From NCBI GenBank assembly GCA_933228895.1, contig OW121851.1:132231624-132295623 (forward strand): a stretch of DNA of 64,000 nucleotides, given 5' to 3'. The notes under the pieces are model-generated. The model did no database searches. It was given only the letters and a program-made list of their open reading frames with translations, and was not told the origin of the DNA. The position numbers were made by a program, and so were the translations under genes. Each line of letters begins with the position of its first letter. Position 1 is the first letter of the stretch. Positions 45,316 to 55,909 of the stretch are shown here, piece by piece. The DNA comes from Platycnemis pennipes. Lineage: Eukaryota > Arthropoda > Insecta > Odonata > Platycnemididae.

Positions 45316-48300
45316 TTAATACCATTGTAACCTAAAATAAATTGAAACTGTGTTGCGCTGGGCAAAACAGTGATCAATGCTTTCCCTTTTCCGAATACTC
45401 CCTTCAACTGGCTTGAACTTAGTATTTTCGGAAACCATCCTTATTCTTTTACGCTCTTAGCATGTTTTCGTGAATTTTGACTATTCTGCTAAATTTTTAT
45501 CAAAAATTCATCCTCTAATCACTATGTAAAATCTTGCTAAAACTCCATGTCACCTTAAGTGTTTTTTTGATGCAACCATTAATTCATTTTTGCCAAACAC
45601 GCACCGCATTTATGATAAAAAATAAACTTGGACTAATTTTTTTCATTTCCAATAGCTCCAATAGATCAATAGATTTCATGATTTTTTAGTTAGAGCCTTG
45701 AATGTTTTGCATTTGCAAATGCCAAAATTATTGCTAAGAGATAATTAACCTTGGTTCTCCTCGAATTGTCAATACCGTAAATTATTATTATTTATATTGC
45801 GCAATTAAACCTTTTAGGGTTACTTTCTGTCTCAGAAGAATTAAAGAAAAGGCAGTGACTAACGTTTACGTCCATTCTTGGACATGACATGACCGAACAA
45901 CAACTTTTTCTATTGTTGTTCTCTATTAGAATTGATAACATCGATAGAAAGCAATCGATACGTACCAATGTTGAAGTAGAACATTTAAAATTTGCGTATC
46001 TCAATAATTGTTTTATTTTAATCATGCTCATTTACAGGCAAACTTAACCATATTCTTATTACGAGTCAAAATATCAATACCTACTATTGTGAAGCGCGTA
46101 TATCATTGCTAAATTTCGTGTACGAATTACATTCAAAAAAGTAATTGGAAAAATATTTTCATTTCTCTAATAATTATCATATGTTAATTGTAATTACAAT
46201 GAGGGGTAGTAACATTTTAATAACCTATTCTTAAATTATACAGTTCAAATTATCAATTTTTCTTTTGCTAAAATATCGTAGAGGTATAATCACGTCTCAT
46301 CTTGGCCTGCTGGGTAAAATCATACTTTGCCTATACGAAAAAAAGCTTGATTTATTTTGAAACTATTATTTCATGCATTTCTCTCTATTTCTATCAGTGA
46401 GACTGTCTATGAATTTAGGCAATCCCTTGTCGGAAGATACTAAATATTAGAGCTTGAAATAGGCATGTTTCCTTCATCCGGGGTCTCTTTGGCCTTTGGT
46501 CTGCAGCCTCAGCCGTGTTGCCGACGGCAGACCAACCGCGGAAAACATAGCTTCCCGGAAAGTTTCCAGTGGAGGAGGCGGAGGCTGGATGTGTACCTTA
46601 TTTAATTGCGCGGCCCTGAAGTGGGCTCCGATTCTCTTCACTTTTCACCCGAAATAAATTCAATTCTCTGGCATTTACGTCATCCCGAATACTCGCCACT
46701 ATTTCCTCTCCTTCCTCGCCTCTCCTTGTCTTCATCTCCCGTTTTTCCTTTCTCCGCGCACACTTATCCTTGCCGTCCCGTCCTCCTCGACTCGGGTCGT
46801 TGTTCAAACAGACCGCTCCCTCCGACCCCCGTGGGACGGAGCGAAGGGGGTGGTTGACGGGTAAAAAGGGACTTCAGACGAGAACGGCCCCCTCTTCACT
46901 CCTCCCAACTCTCATTTTCCTTCCCCCAATGTGTTTCCCGGGGTCATTCCAACTCCCTCACTCTCTCGAAAGTGGTCCATAGAGCAGCCCCCCCATCCCA
47001 TCCGCCAGAGGAGGATGAGTCCGAGGGAATTGGGAGAGGAAGTATGGTCCTCGTTCGAATCGTTTTTGAAGGACCTTCGTCAACGTCAGCTCCTCACCGC
47101 CATGAGCACTTCGTATTTCTTCACTCTCTTCCGGCTTTGTTTTCTTCACGTCTTTTGGTTTTTTACGTCTTAGGTGTCTCCTGGGATCAGAAAAATTATC
47201 ATTTTTATTTGAAAGACCAAGGAAATTTGTTATTTTGAGTCTTTTTATTTAGCATCGCTAATAACTATTCTTTAACTTTAGGTAATATCATACGTTCATT
47301 CACAGTTTTGTAAAATTTTAATATAATTTTGGAAAGTAACTGGGTTACTCATTTTGAAATATGCTGAAAGGGATAAGAATTAATGTTCAGCGGATTAACC
47401 ATCATCATTACGAAGCTTTTCAAAGTTTAAATTCATGATTTCTGTTATTGTATTACTTTTTGTCTTCAAATGCTAACGTAGTATTAGCTATTCCTCTATA
47501 GTTATTTCTGCATCTTAAAAATTCAAAAATGCTATCATAGTTACTATACTACAGCTACTGGAAGATCAATGCATGTTACTCTACTTGCCCGTTGACGTCA
47601 TTACCTAATTGTATACCTGTTACCTATTGTTACGTAAAATGTGAGAAGCGGTGCTACGTGAGTGTATTCATTTAGATACCTAGAATACAAATCTATAGAA
47701 ATGGTTCGTGGAATTATATCATCAAATTAAGTTCAAAACCTATTCTCATATAATATACGATGATAACCGTTTAGTGGGAGCGTTAAGAGAATACAAGTGG
47801 AAATTCTCAAGTAAAACGTGGCATTGAATTGTATCTAAAGGTGGATTTTAAGGAAAAAAGTTGAAAATAAGCTTACAGCCTCGGTTTTAGTGAGTAGAAA
47901 GATGGAGAAGATAAAGAGGAAGGAAAAAAATGAACGATTAAGTATTTGGAATTGTAGGGGTTGATACAAAAATTAGCGTGAGGCATCGAGTAGATCCAAG
48001 AGATTTTATTAGCGAATGTTGTTTCAGAGAAAAGGTAAAATTGTGTGATGGAGGGACAGATGGGACGAATTAGCAGTTTGGATGCAATAGTAAGTAGTAG
48101 GAAATTGACGGAACTAAAGAATTGTACCCTGTGAGCTAAAAATAGATCCTGTTCTTTTATGGGAATATGGGAAGTTTTTACGAGTGTTCGTATTTATCTA
48201 AAGCTGGAGGACAGAGAGAAATTCAGTTCGAACGGCCTATTCTCGCTCCTCTTTCTCTCTCATCCGCGCCTTCCCTCCCTTTCCCCTCTCCAGCTGCGGC

Positions 48301-49084
48301 TGTGTCCACCCTCCTCCTGTTCAGTGGACGCCAAAGGTGTGCCCGCCGACAGAGAGAGAGGCGAACGTGCCTGTCCCTTCTTCTTCCGCCCACGCCCCTG
48401 AATTTCCCGTAAACTTCGCCAGCATTTTTAGGAGGTCCAAACAAAGGCATTTTCTCGCGTGCGACCCCCCCCCCCTCCTCGCATCCCCACCCTTCCTCGC
48501 ATCCCCACCCCTCCTCACGCCCACTCACACTTCCAACACCATGCAAGTTTTTCTCTCCGAGTGAGATGTTTTAAAGATGAGCGTACCATTGGGAGGTGGC
48601 CGTGGGCCAAGGGGAAGGGTAGGTGGTGGGGTGGGAAGGCAGGGTGTGGGATTCCGTGAGTTGGTCCTTCATCGAGGGTGGAGGCTGTTTGAGGTGGCGA
48701 GCTGTGTGACAGTGAGTCCTCGCCAGATCCTAGAATTGGGCGGGTGGAAGGAATGGTGAATAAGAGGAGTGGTGAGTCCGGGATGTGGATCTTTTCATTC
48801 TTGTCTTTTAGCGCAAATAGATGGATAAAGAAGACAGAGGAGGGGGGGGGGGTTGCAAGAAGGAGAAGTCCTCCTGGGGGTGGGAGGAAAGTTTACTCAA
48901 AGAAGGATCAGAGAGGAAGACGGGACCAAGGGGCGACAGGAGTGAGGGAAGCGGGCAGTCATCCAGGCTGTCCTCCCAAGCTCCAGGGTTCTGGCATTTT
49001 AAGCCCTCTTGTTTGCGTCTGGAGCGTGACTGCGATTCTTTCTCGATCCTGGAATCAATGTGATATCAGCCGCCTAGGGAACTC
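45316..49084. other. Non-coding; GC islands 46.5-47.1 and 48.2-48.8 kb
   Basis: No gene is recognised. An imperfect hairpin GGTCTGC...CAGACC with inner CCGT/ACGG lies at about 46498-46533. The islands show pyrimidine-rich (46680-46930, 48230-48520) and purine-rich (48580-48930) segments with C- and G-runs near 48467 and 48841. The 45.3-46.4 and 47.2-48.1 kb parts are AT-rich with nothing recognised. Confidence 0.45.
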
Positions 49085-49600
49085 TATACATCTACATCTA
49101 CATCTACATAATACCCTGCAAGCCACCACAAAGGTGTGTGGCAGGGGGGGATTTCTCACCGAACATGCACTACATATCATGCGTAAAAAAGGAATAGTAG
49201 TATTAGTAATCTAGTCAGAACTTCACTATTTAAAAAAATATAGAAATTGCAGAGCAAACATGCAAATACATCCTGTTAGTAGAGTTAGCTTTAAGAACTC
49301 ATACCAACATGCAACTACCAATGCTATCCATTGCTACTCTCCGATTGTATATATATACCGTTTTTCGTATCGCTAATTGTACGTGGGAAAAAGGACATTT
49401 TGAATCTATCAGTTCGGCAATCAATTTCTCTAATTTTATGATTATGGTCCAGTCTGCCATAGTAAGATGGGGTTTGCAAAATATTTTTAACATCATCACT
49501 GAAAACATTGTCTTGAAATTTATTTAAGAGATTAAGTCTAAATTTCAACCAACCGATCTGATAATGATTCACATTTTAATTCATTCAATAGACTATAGGT
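49085..49600 (-). mobile_element. LINE family B 3' end with reverse transcriptase C-term
   Basis: The left end has three or more CATCTA units, then ATACCCTGCAAGCCACC and GTGTGTGGCAGGGG. On the - strand the open frame at 49324-49572 reads LNLLNKFQDNVFSDDVKNIL, YYGRLDHNHKIREIDCRTDR and FKMSFFPRTISD. The CRTDRFxxSFFPRTIxxxN ending is typical of CR1/Jockey-type reverse transcriptase proteins. This is the best-preserved coding end of family B here; 5' truncated. Confidence 0.9.
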
Positions 49601-49614
49601 TGGAGGAGCATAGG

Positions 49615-49932
49615 AGCAGGGGGACTGTATTTGAAACCGTTGGGATTATCTCGAGTAGGTAGCCAAGGAGTCACGTGGTATAAACACGAATGGTTCACAA
49701 ATTCCGTGTGTGAAAACCGCTGATTGCAACCTCATTCATATTAAAGCTTGTCTTATCCCATCTGATGGGCTCTATAGCCGAGAGAGATTGAAAAACTGAA
49801 GGGAAAACGATTAATGACTTTGTAAAGAGGGATTTAGACACACTAAATTTGCAACACATTCGTGTTCGTACCACGTAACTCCTTGGTTACCTATTCGAGA
49901 TAATACCGACGGTTTCAAACGCAACCCCCAGG
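49615..49932. mobile_element. Inverted-repeat (MITE-like) element
   Basis: The left arm, about 49627-49690, and right arm, about 49860-49922, are imperfect reverse complements. Shared arm blocks are TTGAAACCGT, ATTATCTCGA, CCAAGGAGT and ACGTGGTA. The ends carry CAGGGGG-like bases. GGAGCATAGG (49605-49614) and GGAGCGTAGG (49933-49942) may be a one-mismatch target duplication. There is no coding capacity. It inserted next to the LINE tail. Confidence 0.8.
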
Positions 49933-49942
49933 GGAGCGTAGG

Positions 49943-51384
49943 GCGGGTGGTGTACTTTGCGTCCTCGGGCTCCTCATTGACTCGTGACTTTTATTGGTGC
50001 TGGGAAAAGTATTCGCCTCGCGCCATTCAATTTTTCCTCTCTCGTCTCCCCCGCCGCAGTTTATATCTTTCCCTGTCCGTCTCCTCCCGACTATCGCGTG
50101 CCTCAAGGCCGTCCTAAAACTGAAAAGGAGTTCGTCTGTGAGTCAACTTATGAGCCTCCTTTTCCCTCTCGTAGGCTCCATCCCTCTGATTATTTTGCCT
50201 CTCACTTCAATATTTTTTCAAGGTTTCGTATCAGGGTAGTTCGGTGGTATAAGACACTGTCGTAAGCTAGTTCTTCCATTTGCTGGTCATCAGAAGGTCT
50301 CCAAGCATTGTATCCAAAAAATAACAAGCAGAGATTTATTTTGCGCTTGTTTTGGCTTTGGATTTTGTTTCACAAGTGGAGTTTTGTTTTGCTGGGTTTT
50401 TATGCATGAATTTTTTCCCCTCAACGCCAACGGCGATTGTCTCTTCGAAGAAAGAGAAACCGTACTCTGTATCTTCCCATTGCGAATGCCTTCATCCAAG
50501 ATGTGGGGAAGGACGTTTGAAGGAAAGAGTTATGGAGATATTCAAATAGAATTCCTGGTTTTAGTCTTGGATTTTGCTGTTTCATGAATGGTATGAGTAT
50601 CCCGCCCCTATATGTATCTATGTTGGCTCCTCAATGGCGTAGAAGTAGTTTATGAATCATTCTTCACATAGTATTTCTCCTCCAACATTCATTTTAAATA
50701 TGTCGAGAGAGAGTGTGTGTGTGCAAGTGAAGGTGTATTTTTGATGAATACATTAATGCATTAATGCATTTTTGATTAATATATTTTTCCCACAGTTGTA
50801 AATTCTTTCAAACGTTATAATTTGTCGTTTAATATTGACATCATTTGTATATATTTCTTTTTGTTCATTTATCATTCTTGAATCCCTTGATTCATTTCCT
50901 ATAATGTTTAAATTATTTACTTTTTTAACCTCATATTATAGGTGTATAAGTCATGACAATCATATGTTTTATGTATTTACTTTGACGAGGGGTTAGATAG
51001 CAGAAGGGACAGTTTTGTCTCGATCTCGCCCCAATAAAGACCTTTTATTATTATTAACGACCGTAGGGTCGTGCAATGCGGATTGCCATTCATGGATATC
51101 TCACTTTCTATGCCACTCTTCTGAGATAAGTCAGGAATAACAAAACATGCAATATGTTCTGTTATTTGCCCGGTGTTTTCACTTTTGCGTTGCATTTTTA
51201 CCTGGGACGCTATTTTTATGCATTAAATTTTCAATCAAAAATTTATCGTATATTTTATATTCAGCCTGAAATGAGACTGTGTCAGAGACCTGTCAGTAGC
51301 ATGGAATTGTTCCCGTGCATGTTCCACTATTATTCCTTGACTCAATATTTGTTCGAATGTTAAACCAGATCCTTTCTTTTCCAG
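49943..51384. other. Non-coding upstream of the CAMTA exon
   Basis: GC-richer at 49943-50170, then AT-rich. A weak hammerhead-like core CTGATGA (complement of 50287-50293) lies here. GCCCCAATAAAGACC with a TTATTATTATTA tail at 51028-51056 looks like the 3' end of a SINE or LINE. No gene is recognised before the exon. Confidence 0.45.
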
Positions 51385-51452
51385 GAAATTGCTGCGATTC
51401 TCATCAGCTTCGACAAACACAACGAGTGGTTATCGAAAGAGGTTAAAATTCG
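51385..51452 (+). CDS. CAMTA: CAMTA CG-1 domain exon (internal, 68 bp)
   Basis: This internal exon belongs to a calmodulin-binding transcription activator, a nuclear DNA-binding protein with CG-1, IPT/TIG, ankyrin and IQ parts. It encodes EIAAILISFDKH, then NEWLSKEVKIR, ending with two bases of the next codon (CG, so Arg continues). This fits the start of the CG-1 domain, where family members read (HRWNTNE)EIAA-L-SF-KH-EW and then (R)P-SGS--LY-RKKVRYR. The acceptor is TCCTTTCTTTTCCAG and the donor GTGAGTAAAC, both strong. The exon starts in phase 0 and ends in phase 2. Neighbouring CG-1 exons were not found: nothing matching YCWKKRKDGKTTRE lies downstream to 64000, so the next intron exceeds 12.5 kb. 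Family assignment is by remembered motifs. Confidence 0.92.
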
Positions 51453-54400
51453 GTGAGTAAACACCAGAAATTATTGATAAGTCTCTGTAGTGATTGAGGT
51501 CACTCAATTGAGAATTTCTTTTCTATCAAAGAGTCACAGGTGTAAATAATAGATGATTGTGTGAGATCACTAACCAAGCGGATGCATAGTGGTGATTTCT
51601 GTAATTATCTTCGTGCTACAAAAATGATCCTAATGTCTTTATTTATTAAATCTGTCTTACAACGCCCTTATGAGCAAAAATGAAACCTATGATACCGTTC
51701 AAATTCCACCTTAAGCAGTAAAATATCGGAGCATTTTCCTCGGAAACTTTTTGAATAAAAAATCTGCAGCATGAAGAGAATTCGCTCCGTTCGCCGTCGC
51801 CTCACAAATTTTGTTTGCTAGGAAAACGAATGTCATACTTTGTCAAAGTTTTTCAATGCGAGCAGAATGCGGGCACTTAACTCGTGAACCTCAATTTGAA
51901 AACTCGCATCAGGCTCTTCCAATTCGGATGCAGTTGTTGTTTGCTGCGCTGTTTTGGAAGGAGACCGACGGTGGAATTGTTTTGAAATTGAAAACCGAAA
52001 CGCCGAAAAAAATTACTGAAGGGAAAAACACTGGCTCACAATAAAATGAATGAGTCTTTAAATATTTGAAAGCATGCGATAGTTTGTGTTTCTAGCAAAG
52101 AAGAATATGGACTACAAATCGACATATGCAGTCTTTTCGTCTAATTGCATAAATTTTATAACATAATTACATACCTAAAAAATAGTATATATTTTTCATA
52201 CATTATATAACCTTTTTCAATGTATATGGTCTTTTTTTTAGTCTTAATAATACCATATATCAGTTCTCAAATTCCCTCAAAGAAAAAGACGGGACCAATA
52301 TTTATTATGGCTATGGACAGGACTATTTTACTTGAAATCGAAACTAAAAGATGCGCAAAGAGAAAATTCGAGTAATTCTAAATTTTGTATATACCCCTCT
52401 AATGGTATTCAACCGGGAATATTATTTTATGCAATACTGATTGAAATCCGTTATGGATATTAACCGTATTTTATATTGAAACGATAATAACAGCGATAAC
52501 TGAAAGCTCGGCAGTGGTGGATCAAGGGATTTTGACACACAATAGGTCATGTATGTTTCTATTAGAAGCTTAATATCAAAATCAGGCATTTGAATCGGTT
52601 GCGTTTATCTGATTCACAGTACGCATTATATTTATATAGTAAAATATTTTGATGTAGAATTGTATCACATCAATATAAGTATATAAAATATAAATCATGT
52701 TTTTTTACCCAATAGTTACCTTATTAATGTAAAAATTACTTCTTCTATATGTTATTTTTTACCTGAATTAGATTGACCCTTGCAAAATTATCAAATTGGT
52801 CGAATTATTTACATTTGCAAAAAATATCCAGGCGTTGCCGTGTCCCGTCAAATCATTTTGCCCAAAATTTGTTTTATAAAAATAGATATTTTTAAATGTA
52901 TCCATCTTTTAGGAAAGTTTATATTTATTTCCTTTTCATGGGAAATTATGTGCTCAATTCAGCTGTTAGGGGTTATTCTTCTATTTATTTGTTCTAATTT
53001 ATAGTGAATGGAACGTAATATGTATGAACATTAGTAGCTTTATCAAGTATTTTAGTATTTTACATTACACTTGCCTTAATTTAGAAATGGCACATACCAT
53101 TAATACAACACGAGATAAATTTTGAATTCATTTAGTTAACTGGTATCCGAAATAAATGTAATTTATTGTTAAAAACCAAGATTTTTTGAAAGCATTTTTT
53201 GCACACCAGTGAAAAAAATTTAAAATATACATCGTTATTAGCCCGCTTATTACTTGCGAAATCTCAGAAAAATATATGTTATTTAAAAATTGTCTTTTCT
53301 GCTTGTGTTTATCTCACATGATGTACGTCAGATCGTATATTTGATTTTGCGCCACTTTTCTGCTCCTAATGCATAACTTCTCTACAAGAAACAAGTCTTC
53401 TTCCATAGTGGTAGAGCAATTTCCTTATGATTATAAAATAAAGCAATCATGTCATTTCAACGGCTTGTAACCGTACCTGTTAGCTGTCGGCCTCTCCAAA
53501 CTCACCCCCTTGTCATGTTTCTCATGGCGGTTGCCGCTGCCCTGATTTAATTCGTTTCTCAGCGTGAGGATCCACCGGTCAGCCGCCCTTTCGCCTCTAT
53601 TCCCTAAGTCCCCCCCGTGATTTGGGTCTCACGATATTTTCGGAATGGGTCACGCATCCGTTTTCCGTCTTGATGTCTTTCGATCGCGTTTCCAGAAATA
53701 GAAGATGCATAATAATGGTACAGTTTTCTTTGTGGTGAACGAACATTTCAGTGAAATTGAATGAGTATTTCTCCGTAATTATATATTCCGAATTACGAGA
53801 TTTGTTGCGAGTTGTACTCCATCTGTGACCTATAAATGGCTGCTTTCGTATTAATTTAAATTAATTTCACTTTTCCCTCTTTTCATTCTGTATTCAAGAG
53901 ATTTTTCTTTTATTTTGCATTATCTAGCTCATAGGTTTCCATCCATCTCTCTAGCTAAATTTCACATCCAACCACTATTAACATGCAGTGCCACAAATGT
54001 CATTAAATTAGTCTTCTTCCTTATATGTATGTACATACACGGAACACTGATTGTGCTCTGCAAAAAAATGATACGGTATATGATTTTGTTGAAGTAAATC
54101 TTATTACATACATTTCTTATTTTCTCAATAAGGAATCAATTTTTATCCAAATTAATTTTCGAACCTAAGAATTGAATTGCTGCAATAATTGATGCAAATT
54201 CGAACATGTGCATTGTCCAGTATCGGATATTTGTGACCGCATTCTTTCTCATTAAATTATTGAGAAGTGTATTATATTCTCTTTTCTACTTGCTCGCATT
54301 TTGTGTTAAAGTTCACTTTGCACTTTTATTCGTAACACTCCGATACTATTATCTCTTCTCGTGAACTTTGATCTACTAAAATTATACATCCGCTAGCTAC

Positions 54401-55245
54401 ATTCTCCAGTAGCCGAACCAAATATTTATGATGACCTCTCTGACGATTCAAAAGGCATTTTATGACTTCCATTAAAAGTTCGCCTCCTTACGGGTTGGTT
54501 CAGCGTAAAGATCCTCTTCAGTGCTCCACCTAAATTCGTGTAACTTGCCTGGTGCTGACTCGTCAGATGCGAATGTTTTCGAGGTGGGAACACATCGCGC
54601 GTAGCCACGCAAACTCTCTCTCTCTCTCATCTCCATTCCCCTCCAATCCGGCTCTTCGCCCCCAACTACTCCCTTCCTCCTCTCCATCTTTGTCCAATCC
54701 GCTGCTATCCTCGCATTCGCTACGTTCGCGGTTGCGGCGGGGTTGCCGTGGGATTACCCGGACGCGGAATTATTCCATCCCCTCCCTTTCACTCGCTCTC
54801 ACCCCCAATCAATCCGTACCCCCTCTGCCCCGCTCCCAGCAAGCTCCCTAGTACCACCAACCCTTCGTCAGGCCTCCATACATTTTCTCCACACGGCCTC
54901 CGCCCCACCCCGTAAACGGGATCGACATCTGATCTCCAGTTAATGCCTTCGGCCTCAACCAACCCCTTTCCGCGGAAGATTTGGCTCGCGTTCTTCACTC
55001 CCGTCGGTGGGAACAATCGACTGTCGTCACGCGTGGGGCGTGCTTCACGGGAAACACAGGTGCGGGAGGGAGAGTTCCATGGGCGTGAGGTGTGATGCAT
55101 TTTCGAGCCTAATCCTTTTGGTGGCGGTGATGCAGGGCGTGGTGCTTGTCGGCCGGCCTATCGGCGGTGCGGGAATGGGGAAGTTCCAGCGGTTATGCTT
55201 CCTTCTAAACGGCCGCACGAGTTGCGAGCCGTTTTAGGAATCAAT
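51453..55245. other. Intron, AT-rich; GC islands 53.5 and 54.5-55.2 kb
   Basis: Inferred to be the intron after the CAMTA exon. 52.05-53.45 kb is very AT-rich with nothing recognised. A GC-richer patch at 53460-53700 ends in GCGTTTCCAG (53695), with no convincing exon after it. The island at 54480-55240 is pyrimidine-biased with a CTCTCTCTCT run near 54614. Confidence 0.6.
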
Positions 55246-55909
55246 ACGTCTGCCACTGGTCTATTATCATCCCTCAAGAATTGGACCAAAAATTACAAAG
55301 ATTACTTAATACTTGTGTCAGATTTGTCCTGAACCTTAGGAAAGATGCCCATGTGTTGGGGCATTTATTTAACCTAGGATAGTTAAAACCTAGTGTCAGA
55401 AGGAAATACTTTTTGTGGGCTTTTCTTTTCTCTTTTCCAAGAAAAAACGTCGGAATACCTTCTGGAAATGTTTAAGGTTAGGTCAGATATCACGTGCAAG
55501 AAATCCCGCTCGGACTACAATTCTTTATACTATCCCACACCCCGAACTAATGTGTATTTTAATTCTTTCCTAATTACTGCGTCTAAATACTGGAATTCCC
55601 TGCCCCTACATCTTAAAAGATTGACGTCCCCACACACATTCAAATATAAACTGTATCAGACCCTGAATAACAAATGATTCTGGTAATATCTCAATGCCTA
55701 GTATAACTCTATGTAACATTCCGGCTGTGTTTTACCTTCATAAACCAATGACCTATTGTTATTTTTTGTTATTCTTGTCTTTACTTTTGTAATCTGTTAG
55801 GCATGTATGAAATTTATCAATGTTACGTATGTCCGTTCACTTTGTAAAATTTTGTATATGCTCTATGGGTGATACTCGGAGCCGAATAAATAAATATTCT
55901 ATTCTATTA
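55246..55909 (+). mobile_element. LINE 3' end, third family (CR1/Jockey-like)
   Basis: The + strand translates, with frame changes, as LDQKLQRLLNTCVRFVLNLR, KDAHVLGHLFNLG, then the open frame at 55393-55677 with EYLLEMFKVRSDITCKKSR, TPRTNVYFNSFLITASKYWN and SLPLHLKRLTSPHTFKYKL before the stop. RTN-Y-NSF--TASKYWNSLP is the typical end of a CR1/Jockey-type reverse transcriptase. It ends with GAATAAATAAATATTCTATT, a TATTC-type tail near 55909. It is distinct from family B and from the RTE-like copies, 5' truncated and interrupted by a stop near 55380. Confidence 0.88.

Noticed and set aside
53690..53780. Possible exon after GCGTTTCCAG
   Set aside because: The following sequence has early stops in the frames checked and no convincing donor.
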